This document shows, one piece after another, positions 8,671 through 15,569 of a stretch of DNA of 64,000 nucleotides. The stretch is from positions 33,728 to 97,727 of the forward strand of contig JACPPF010000015.1 of the NCBI GenBank assembly GCA_016191165.1, written 5' to 3'. The stretch is from Planctomycetota bacterium. GTDB lineage: Bacteria > Planctomycetota > Planctomycetia > Gemmatales > Gemmataceae. The notes beneath the pieces are model-generated. The model worked only from the letters and a program-made list of their open reading frames with translations, made no database searches and was not told the DNA's origin. The stretch's first letter is position 1, and each line of letters starts with the position of its first letter. Made by a program: the position numbers and the translations under genes.

Positions 8671-8860
8671 CGGGCCACCACGAGAGCGTCGCCGCTTCTT
8701 CGTCGAACCGATCGCCGTTGGCGACGCGCTTCCGGCGATGCCGTTGTTCCTGTGGTCCGATCGCTACATCAACGTGGAACTTGAGCAGACCTATCAGGGC
8801 GCGTGGGACGTTTATCCGGGGCCGTTGAAGCCGAAGGTTGAGAGCGGGGCGGCGGGGTGA
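8671..8860 (+). pseudogene. DUF4058 3'-end remnant (direct repeat copy 2)
   Basis: 190 bases matching the last 195 bases of the DUF4058 gene, including its stop codon. It encodes FFVEPIAVGDALPAMPLFLW in frame but has no start of its own. It is either the relic of a tandem second DUF4058 gene or a duplication made when the PIN cassette arrived. Confidence 0.75.
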
Positions 8861-8910
8861 GCGTTTCTAAGATTACAAACCAAACACGTCATATCGGGAG
8901 GCATCGAGTG

Positions 8911-9979
8911 ATGGATACCGCAAAACAGGCAAAGGCGATGGAAAGATTGCGGGACGTGCTGTCCGCAATGAAGCAATCGCAACTCTGGAACGATATCGTC
9001 GAGCAGCGCGACCAAGTGTTTTCTCGCTTTCAACCGATATTCACCGCGACACACCTTTCGAAGCTAACGGCGGAGGAATTCAAACCATCTCTATTTCGAC
9101 ACGAATCATCATTGGACGGGCCTTCATCGCCAGGGCTTGCAGCTCGTCGAGGACATGCCGAAATTGCGGAACGCGCTTGCCGCATTGCTTGACGAGGCGC
9201 GCCCATTGGAACTCCGCCTGGATGAGCTGTGCGGTGCCGTCAGGGGATTCGGGCAGGCAACCATGACAGCCATTCTGCACGTCGCATACCCAAACAAATA
9301 TGGGGTCTGGAACAACACGTCCAAGGGCGCATTGGTCGAGTTGGGCCTCTACCCTGCGTTTGAGCGCGGCGAAAAGTTCGGTTCGTGCTATGCCAAAATA
9401 AATTCCACCTTGACGCAGCTTGCGAATGGACTTGACATCGACCTCTGGACGCTTGACGCTCTATGGTGGATGTTACGCCAGGGCGGTGTAGTACCCGGAA
9501 CAGGGACGAGTCAGATCACAAGTGAGGCTAAAACGGCCGGCGTCGTGTCATCGCAATTTTTCGGGCTTGAGCGCCACCTCCATGACTTTCTGTTTGATAA
9601 CTGGGATACCATGGAACTTGGTCGCGAGTGGGAAATCTACGGCGCCCCAGGCGACGAACAGGCTGGATACGAATTCCCGTGTCCGCCGGTCGGGCGCATC
9701 GACATTCTCGCAAAGCACCGAACCAAAAGGAAATGGCTGATAGTGGAACTGAAGCGCAATGACACGTCTGACGCCGTCGTCGGGCAAGCCCTGCGATATA
9801 TGGGTTGGGTCCGACGGCACCTGGCCGAGCCAGGCGACGAGATCCACGGGCTCATCATTGCACGCGAGGGTGATGATGCGCTTCATTACGCGTTAAGCGG
9901 TGTACCGAATCTCACGTTTCAAGTCTTCGAGGTGGAGTTCCGGCTCATCCCGCCACCGGCGCCGATCGCCCGTACCTGA
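8911..9979 (+). pseudogene. NucS-like PD-(D/E)XK nuclease domain gene, split by a +1 frameshift
   Basis: The gene starts at ATG 8911 (or GTG 8908) behind GGGAGG and runs through MERLRDVLSAMKQSQLWND. At the A-run near 9084-9086 the frame shifts: removing one A joins EEF directly to NHLYFDTNHHWTG and the second reading frame, which continues to 9979. The C-terminal part carries GRIDILAKH and KWLIVELKRNDTSD, the D...ExK core of NucS/RecB-like nucleases, then VVGQALRYMGWV. The N-terminal half resembles no named domain I can place. It may be a true inactivation, a programmed shift or a sequencing indel. It closes the nuclease-rich run. Confidence 0.7.
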
Positions 9980-10246
9980 GGAATTGGGATCTCTAGGAGT
10001 AACCGCAGCCGGACAACTCAGCTGCCCGTGGCACCATTTTTCACCGCCTCTTCGATTCGCCCAGCTCCCAAACCTTGCAGGAAGGCGAGGAAGTCCTGGC
10101 GTCATTCCTCGGTAAGGGATTCCGAAAAAAGGAACGTGACATCGTAGCGGCGCGCGGCCCTGCCATACTCAGCGGTTGCCAGGATTGGCCGTCGATCAAG
10201 CTAGGTCGCGCGCATGGTGCGTTGCCTGCGCGGCGGTGCGCGGGCG

Positions 10247-11557
10247 CTAAATGGCGATCGGATTCCACCGCGCGAACGCCGGCCCGGCTCCCATCTGCTC
10301 CTCGATGCGTAGGAGCTGGTTGTACTTCGCGAGCCGTTCGCTGCGCGCGATGGAGCCGATCTTGATCTGGCCAACTCCGGTGGCGACCGCCAGATCGGCG
10401 ATGGTGCTGTCCTCGGTTTCGCCGCTTCTTGCCGAGACGACGCAGCGATAGCCCGCGGCCCGCGCCTGGTCGATGACGGCGAACGTCTCGGTCAGCGTCC
10501 CGATCTGGTTGACCTTGATGAGTATGCTGTTGGCGACGCCCTGTTCGATGCCCGTCTTCAGGCGATTGGGATTGGTGGCGAAGAGATCATCGCCGACGAG
10601 TTGCACGCGTTGGCCGAGCGATTCGGTCAACGTTTTCCAGCCGGCCCAATCGTCCTCGGCCATGCCGTCCTCGATCGAGAGGATGGGATAGCGGTCGGCC
10701 CAATCGGTCAGCATCGCGGTCATCGCATGCGCGGACAGGAGCATGCCCTGCAAGCGATAAAACCCGTCCGCAAAAAAGTGGGTGCTCGCGACGTCAAGTG
10801 CGATGGCGGCGTCCTTTCCGGCGTGCAACCCGGCGCGGCGAAATGCGTGCAGAATCAATTCGATCGCCTGTTCGTTATGGTTCAGCCTGGGGCCGAAGCC
10901 GCCCTCATCGCCGACGAGGACGCCTTCGTAGCCGTGTTCTTGCAGCGTGACGCTGAGGGCGCGATAGACGCGCACGGTCATGTGCAGCGCTTCGGAGTAC
11001 GAATTTGCGCCTATAGGTAAAAACAGGAAGTCTTGCATGTCGAGGTTGCGCCCAGCGTGCAGGCCGCCGCTGATGAGGTTGACCATTGGCAAAGGCATGG
11101 TAGGCGTCACGCTCCGCGTGACGGATCCCTCACGCGGAGCGTGAGGTCTACGATCGAGATATTGCCAGAGCGGAATTCCCTTGGCTGTCGCCGCCGCGTG
11201 AGCGCAGGCCAGCGAGACGCCGAGGATGGCGTTCGCGCCCAGGCGCGACTTGTCGGGCGTGCCGTCGAGCTCGCCCATCGTGCGGTCGATCGTTTCCTGG
11301 TCGGACGCCGACATGCCGACGAGCGCAGGGGCAAGCGTCTCACGAACGTGAACGACCGCTTTGCGCACGCTCTTGCCGGCGTAGTCGTCGGGGTCGCCGT
11401 CGCGCAGTTCTAACGCTTCGTGCTTGCCGGTGCTGGCCCCGGACGGCACGATGGCACGGCCCATCGCGCTGCCGCAGTGGACCTCGACCTCCACCGTCGG
11501 CGTGCCGCGGCTGTCGAGGACCTGGCGGGCGTGGATGGCTGTAATGCAATTACTCAC
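10247..11557 (-). CDS. eno: Enolase (phosphopyruvate hydratase)
   Basis: Glycolytic enzyme converting 2-phosphoglycerate to phosphoenolpyruvate in the cytosol. Visible motifs: ARQVLDSRGTPTVEVEV at the N-terminus, PSGASTGKHEALELRD, SIEDGMAEDDW (metal ligands), LVGDDLFATN, ILIKVNQIGTLTET with the catalytic Lys, and SGETEDSTIADLAVA. The start is a GTG at 11557 with GGGAGG six bases upstream; its GTGA overlaps the stop of the kinase gene, so the two are coupled. Residues ~138-151 derive from a palindromic insertion just before the conserved PLPMVNLISGG. It is somewhat divergent, for example KIGSIARSERLAKYNQ. Annotators may extend the start by eight codons. Confidence 0.95.
   Translation of the reverse strand: MSNCITAIHARQVLDSRGTPTVEVEVHCGSAMGRAIVPSGASTGKHEALELRDGDPDDYAGKSVRKAVVHVRETLAPALVGMSASDQETIDRTMGELDGTPDKSRLGANAILGVSLACAHAAATAKGIPLWQYLDRRPHAPREGSVTRSVTPTMPLPMVNLISGGLHAGRNLDMQDFLFLPIGANSYSEALHMTVRVYRALSVTLQEHGYEGVLVGDEGGFGPRLNHNEQAIELILHAFRRAGLHAGKDAAIALDVASTHFFADGFYRLQGMLLSAHAMTAMLTDWADRYPILSIEDGMAEDDWAGWKTLTESLGQRVQLVGDDLFATNPNRLKTGIEQGVANSILIKVNQIGTLTETFAVIDQARAAGYRCVVSARSGETEDSTIADLAVATGVGQIKIGSIARSERLAKYNQLLRIEEQMGAGPAFARWNPIAI
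11107..11144. repeat. Palindromic element inserted in frame in the enolase gene
   Basis: Perfect 15-bp inverted repeat TCACGCTCCGCGTGA / TCACGCGGAGCGTGA around 8 bases. Each arm is itself nearly palindromic. It encodes the extra loop PREGSVTRSVTP, between helix LWQYL and the PLPMVN strand, where other enolases have only a short turn. Confidence 0.8.
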
Positions 11558-12582
11558 GGTGTACCTCCCAGGTATTGCCATACATCCTCCCAGCGGTCGA
11601 CACCGTCCCGCAAAATCGCCCGGCCGATTTGTCGCACAGCTTCCCGTTTCGATTCGTCAGGCAAATAATCCACAGGGCTGGTGCCGTCGATGCGCGCCAG
11701 CAGACAGACGCCGAGGTGTTTTACGCCGCGGTGTTCCAGTTCGCGCAGCGGGCGAAACGTCGCTTCTCGTGCGTAAGATTGCCAGAAGGTACGCATGAGC
11801 GCCACGAGCTCAGCACACTTTTCGGGCGCACGAATGGATTTCAGCGTGAGATGGGCGAGGAACAACCCCAGGTCCATCGTCGGATCGCCGAGATGAGCGG
11901 TCTCGTAATCCACCAGCGTGAAGCCCACCCCCTCACCCCCGGCCCCTCTCCCGCGGAGGGGAGAGGGGTGAATGAGGATGTTCTTGGGCGTGTAGTCGCC
12001 GTGGCAGAGCGCTTCTTGGCGTGTCAGCATCTCGTCGATGATCGGCTGGATGGCCGCGGCGACGTCGGGGCAACGCTCCTGCACGCGTACATAGAACGGT
12101 TCGACGCGCAACTGCACGTAGACGTGGTGATCGCGAAACGCCTCAAACCGGGAACGCTGGTCGGCGGATATTTGATGCATCAACCCCAACACCTGGCCAA
12201 CCTTCGCTCCCAGCGACAGATCGATTCTTCCTTCGAGCAAATCCGATTTCCAGACCGTCGCATCACGCGGCGCATGGCTCATTGCATAGACATAGTTGAC
12301 CCGATCTACGTGCAGCACTTCGGGAACGACGTCCGGTAGATGCGGGTGCAGCGCTTGCATGACTTCCTGTTCCCGGTGAATTCGGTCGAGGTCGCTGAAC
12401 CAGGCGTCGCGCGTGCGCAATTGCGGGCGCGATTGTTTGAGGACGAAAACGCGTTCGGGCGTGACGACGCGCAGGACGAAGTTGGAGACGCCGCCGCTCA
12501 GCGGTTCAACGTGGCCCGAACCGTCGATCCAGCCCATGCGGCGCAGGTAGTCGATCGTGTTATCCGGAGTAAGTTCAATCAT
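11554..12582 (-). CDS. APH/choline-kinase-fold phosphotransferase (methylthioribose kinase-like)
   Basis: 342 residues with the aminoglycoside-phosphotransferase kinase fold. There is a Gly-rich turn LSGGVSNFVLRV, the ATP-binding Lys in VFVLKQSRP, the catalytic loop CHGDYTPKNILI, and the metal-binding VDYETAHLGDP. The overall arrangement, with a long N-lobe and FLAHLTLK after the DxD region, recalls 5-methylthioribose kinase, but the substrate is not certain. An inserted palindrome encodes ~14 residues (PSPLRGRGAGGEG) between the catalytic loop and VDYE. The stop overlaps the enolase GTG by four bases. A 22-bp-arm palindrome lies just upstream of its start. Confidence 0.8.
   Translation of the reverse strand: MIELTPDNTIDYLRRMGWIDGSGHVEPLSGGVSNFVLRVVTPERVFVLKQSRPQLRTRDAWFSDLDRIHREQEVMQALHPHLPDVVPEVLHVDRVNYVYAMSHAPRDATVWKSDLLEGRIDLSLGAKVGQVLGLMHQISADQRSRFEAFRDHHVYVQLRVEPFYVRVQERCPDVAAAIQPIIDEMLTRQEALCHGDYTPKNILIHPSPLRGRGAGGEGVGFTLVDYETAHLGDPTMDLGLFLAHLTLKSIRAPEKCAELVALMRTFWQSYAREATFRPLRELEHRGVKHLGVCLLARIDGTSPVDYLPDESKREAVRQIGRAILRDGVDRWEDVWQYLGGTP
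11934..11971. repeat. Palindromic element (CCCCTCTCCC family) inserted in frame in the kinase gene
   Basis: Stem of CCCCTCTCCC-type arms in the context CTCACCCCCGGCCCCTCTCC. On the coding strand it reads SPLRGRGAGGEG, nearly identical to SPSGRGAGGEG in the unrelated terminase at 45.57 kb and in the same reading phase. Confidence 0.75.
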
Positions 12583-12585
12583 GGT

Positions 12586-12651
12586 GTTTAGCCGCGACCC
12601 GAAGGGGCGCGCGAGCGTGAAGCCGCGCTCCCCTTCGGGTCGCGGCTAAAC
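12586..12651. repeat. Intergenic palindrome, GTTTAGCCGC family
   Basis: 22-bp perfect arms beginning GTTTAGCCGCGACCCGAAGG, with a 22-base spacer. It fills the gap between the SDR gene and the kinase gene, both on the minus strand. Confidence 0.8.
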
Positions 12652-12662
12652 GAAGGAGAACG

Positions 12663-13430
12663 TTAGCGCAAAAATCGCCCGCCGTTGATGTCGAGGATGG
12701 CGCCGGTCATGAAACGCGAGGCGTCACTGGCGAGGAATAGCACCGCCTCGGCGACCTCCTCGGCGGTGCCGTTGCGGGCCAGGGGCGTTTGCTTTTTGTA
12801 GTCCTCCATCTTGGCTGGAGTGGAGAAGGTTTCGTGATGGGCGGTGGCGATGACGCCGGGCATGATGGCGTTGGCGCGGATGTGCGGCGCGAGTTCGCGC
12901 GCCAGCGTGCGGGTGAGGGACTGCAGCGCCGCTTTGGCCGCCGCGTAGATGCCCCCGCCTCCGGATCCGCCCGTTTGAATCGACAGCGAAAGGTTGTTGA
13001 TGATGCTGCCGTTACGATTGGCACGCATGTGCGGAATGGCGCGGCGCGTAACCAGGAAAGCCGAAGTTACGTTGACGTCGAAGACGTTGCGCCAGTGTTG
13101 CGTGCTGCACATCTCCACGAGGGACATCTTGAGCGGCGAGCCTGCGTTGTTGAACAAGATATCGATCCGGCCGGCCTTGGCGGCCAACAGATCGACGACG
13201 GCGTTGGCGTTGACTTCGGTGGTCAAGTCGCCCGAAAGCAGATGCGCCTGTCCGCCGGCCTCGGTGATCGCGTGGGCTGTTTCCTCGGCGCCGGCCTTGC
13301 TCTTGTGGTAATGCACGCCGACGGTCGCGCCGGCCCTGGCAAGCAAGATCGCCGCCGCGCGGCCGATGCCGACGCCGGCCCCCGTGACGAGGGCGACGCG
13401 GCCTGTGAGCGAATACTGTGGGAGGTTCAT
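12663..13430 (-). CDS. SDR-family oxidoreductase (FabG-like)
   Basis: 255 residues with a classical short-chain dehydrogenase layout: NAD(P) motif TGAGVGIG near residue 15, NNAG near 87, active-site Tyr and Lys in GIYAAAKAAL, then the MPGVIAT region and a C-terminal LDINGG. FabG-like enzymes reduce 3-ketoacyl groups or oxidise alcohols; the substrate here is unknown. The ATG at 13430 starts the protein right at the first strand. A GTG at 13445 is possible, and neither has a clear ribosome site. It is flanked by palindromes on both sides. Confidence 0.85.
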   Translation of the reverse strand: MNLPQYSLTGRVALVTGAGVGIGRAAAILLARAGATVGVHYHKSKAGAEETAHAITEAGGQAHLLSGDLTTEVNANAVVDLLAAKAGRIDILFNNAGSPLKMSLVEMCSTQHWRNVFDVNVTSAFLVTRRAIPHMRANRNGSIINNLSLSIQTGGSGGGGIYAAAKAALQSLTRTLARELAPHIRANAIMPGVIATAHHETFSTPAKMEDYKKQTPLARNGTAEEVAEAVLFLASDASRFMTGAILDINGGRFLR

Positions 13431-13446
13431 GGAGATTCGTTTCACG

Positions 13447-13479
13447 AGCCCCGGGTTTCGCTGCGCTCAACCCGGGGCT
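13447..13479. repeat. Palindrome between galE and the SDR gene
   Basis: 11-bp perfect arms AGCCCCGGGTT/AACCCGGGGCT around TCGCTGCGCTC, a core shared with the larger CCCAGGGGTTCGCTGCGCTC elements at 15.5, 41.6 and 52.2 kb. It could also act as a terminator for galE-distal transcripts. Confidence 0.7.
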
Positions 13480-13487
13480 TGGATATT

Positions 13488-14468
13488 CTATTTATAACCC
13501 TTGGGGTGCGTGCGATGCCAGTTCCACGCGGTTTCGACGATCGCCCGGATGTCGGTATAGCGAGGCTTCCAGCCCAGTTCCTTTTGAATCCTTTCCGATG
13601 ATGCCACCAACACCGGCGGGTCGCCCGCGCGTCGGGCGCCTTCCTTGATCGGCACTTTTTTACCCGTCACGGCCTCGACGGCCCCGATCACCTCACGCAC
13701 GCTGTATCCTTGGCCGATGCCGAGGTTGTAGTGCATCTTCTGGCCTGGTTGCAGTTTTTCCAGAGCCAAAAGATGTGCCTCGGCCAGATCGTCGACGTGG
13801 ATGTAGTCGCGCACACACGTTCCGTCGGGCGTTGGGTAATCGGTCCCGAAGATTTCGATGTGGGGCCTTTGCCCCTGCGCCGCCTGAATGATGAGCGGGA
13901 TCAGATGCGTCTCGGGAGAATGGTCCTCGCCGATTTCGCCGCTGGCGTGCGCGCCGGACGCATTGAAGTAGCGCAAGGCCGCGAAACCCCACTGGTAGGC
14001 GTGGGCATAATCCGCCAGCGCCTGTTCGACGGCCAGCTTGCTGGCGCCGTACGGGTTGATCGGTTTTTGCGGCGTATCTTCGGTGATCGGCATGCGCTCG
14101 GGCATGCCATAGGTTGCCGCGGTGCTCGAGAAAACGAACCGCGCCACCCCGTGGCGGCGCAGGCATTCCATGAGATTCAGGGTGTTTACGAGATTATTCT
14201 GATAGTATTTCGCCGGATTGGTGACCGATTCGCCGACGTAGGTGTAGGCGGCGAAATGCACGACGGCGTCAATCCGCTTCTCAAGTAGCAGCTGGTCGAT
14301 GCGATGGGTCTCGTTCAAATCGCCGACGACCAGCCGATCGGCAGGCGCCGCCTGGCGATGGCCGAAGACGAGGTTGTCGTAGACCCACACGTCGTGGCCC
14401 CGTTCGAGAAACAAACGCACAGCGTGCGAACCGATGTAGCCGGCGCCGCCGGTGACGAGGATTTGCAT
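13488..14468 (-). CDS. galE: UDP-glucose 4-epimerase
   Basis: 326 residues; interconverts UDP-glucose and UDP-galactose in the cytosol using bound NAD. Motifs: MQILVTGGAGYIGSH at the N-terminus (Rossmann GxxGxxG), VHFAAYTYVGESV, the Ser in FSSTAATYG, and NPYGASK with the catalytic Tyr and Lys. LRYFNASGA and VRDYIHVDDLA complete the GalE pattern. The open frame continues 54 bases upstream, but those codons belong to a GTTTAGCCGC palindrome, so the ATG at 14468 is the real start. It is probably co-transcribed with the downstream SDR, kinase and enolase. Confidence 0.93.
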   Translation of the reverse strand: MQILVTGGAGYIGSHAVRLFLERGHDVWVYDNLVFGHRQAAPADRLVVGDLNETHRIDQLLLEKRIDAVVHFAAYTYVGESVTNPAKYYQNNLVNTLNLMECLRRHGVARFVFSSTAATYGMPERMPITEDTPQKPINPYGASKLAVEQALADYAHAYQWGFAALRYFNASGAHASGEIGEDHSPETHLIPLIIQAAQGQRPHIEIFGTDYPTPDGTCVRDYIHVDDLAEAHLLALEKLQPGQKMHYNLGIGQGYSVREVIGAVEAVTGKKVPIKEGARRAGDPPVLVASSERIQKELGWKPRYTDIRAIVETAWNWHRTHPKGYK

Positions 14469-14477
14469 ATTGCGCCC

Positions 14478-14537
14478 GTTTAGCCGCTCGCCTTGGGCGA
14501 GCGTGAACCCCCGCTCGCCCAAGGCGAGCGGCTAAAC
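14478..14537. repeat. Intergenic palindrome, GTTTAGCCGCTCG family
   Basis: 26-bp perfect arms starting GTTTAGCCGCTCGCCTTGGG, with internal hairpins. It separates galE from the ABC ATPase, and its last base is the first base of that gene's stop codon. A diverged copy lies at 34.2 kb. Confidence 0.85.
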
Positions 14538-15472
14538 TAATTCGTGATCCCCTTGGTGATCCCCATGAACACATCCTCAAGGTTGACCGCTTCTTCCTTG
14601 AGCATCTTCAGACGGAACCCGCCGCGGAGCAGGGTGTCGGCAATGAAGCTACCGTCTTGGACGCCTTCACCCAGCGTCACGAGTAGGTAATCGTCCTGAT
14701 CCTTGTACTCGACCTCATCGATGTTCGGCGTCTTTTCGAGAATGAGTTTGGCTTCTTGATTACGGCCTTCGCCGACGCCGACGTCGATGCGGGTGCGCTG
14801 GCGCACCTTGCGGATCGCAGACTCCACGTCGCCGTCGAAGAGCAGTTTGCCGCGCTCAATAATGCCGATTTTGTTGCAAATGTCGGCCAGTTCGGGCAGG
14901 ATGTGGCTCGACAGCATGATGGTCTTGCCCATGTTGCGCAGCTCCTTGATGAGGCCGCGCATTTCGATGCGTGCCCGCGGATCGAGGCCGCTCGCGGGTT
15001 CGTCGAGCAGAAGGACCTGCGGTTCATGGAGTAGAACGCGCGCGAGCCCGAGGCGCTGCGTCATGCCGCGCGAGAGGCTGGTGACCAGGGCGTCGCGCTT
15101 GTAGCCGAGATCGACGAGTTCGAGTACCTGGTCGCATTTTTTCCGGCGTTCCGGGCCCTTGATCCGATAGGCGGCGGCGAAGAATTCCAGGTACTCGATC
15201 ACTTTCATATCGTCGTAGACGCCGAAGAAATCGGGCATGTAGCCCATGACGCGGCGGATGTCCTTGGCGCCGTTATAGATCGAGTAGCCGCACACGGTAG
15301 CCTCCCCCCAGGTCGGAGTGAGGAGGGTGGCGAGGATGCGCATGGTCGTGGTCTTGCCTGCGCCGTTGGGGCCGATGAAGCCGTAGACATCGCCGCGATC
15401 GAGTTGCACCGAGAGGCGATCGAGGGCGTAGAGTTCACCGTACATCTTGGTAAGGTCGCGGGTTTCGATCAT
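14537..15472 (-). CDS. ABC transporter ATP-binding protein
   Basis: 311 residues. Walker A GPNGAGKTT near residue 34, Q-loop region MGYMPDFFGVYDD, signature LSRGMTQRL, Walker B VLLLDEPASGLDP and H-loop SSHILPELADIC are all present, so ATP hydrolysis is expected. The ~90-residue C-terminal extension is typical of ATPases that drive ABC-2 export permeases (CcmA/NatA class). The next gene downstream is a galE gene. The upstream gene encodes a large protein with two membrane helices that may be its partner; no classical permease adjoins. Palindromes lie on both sides. Confidence 0.88.
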   Translation of the reverse strand: MIETRDLTKMYGELYALDRLSVQLDRGDVYGFIGPNGAGKTTTMRILATLLTPTWGEATVCGYSIYNGAKDIRRVMGYMPDFFGVYDDMKVIEYLEFFAAAYRIKGPERRKKCDQVLELVDLGYKRDALVTSLSRGMTQRLGLARVLLHEPQVLLLDEPASGLDPRARIEMRGLIKELRNMGKTIMLSSHILPELADICNKIGIIERGKLLFDGDVESAIRKVRQRTRIDVGVGEGRNQEAKLILEKTPNIDEVEYKDQDDYLLVTLGEGVQDGSFIADTLLRGGFRLKMLKEEAVNLEDVFMGITKGITN

Positions 15473-15492
15473 GGGGTTTTCTCAGAACGCCG

Positions 15493-15558
15493 AGGGGTGA
15501 GCGCAGCGAACCCCTGGGATACCGGGCAGGATCCCAGGGGTTCGCTGCGCTCACCCCT
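15493..15558. repeat. Intergenic palindrome, CCCAGGGGTTCGCTGCGCTC family
   Basis: 28-bp perfect arms starting AGGGGTGAGCGCAGCGAACC, with a 10-base spacer, between the ABC ATPase and the large membrane protein gene. It is the best-preserved copy of this family in the window. Confidence 0.85.
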
Positions 15559-15569
15559 GGGCTTGGCGA

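Noticed and set aside
9980..10246. Possible gene remnant between the NucS-like gene and enolase
   Set aside because: Open frames are short on both strands and show no motif.
14469..14522. N-terminal extension of GalE
   Set aside because: The extra codons come from a palindrome shared with other junctions; MQILVTGG is the normal start.
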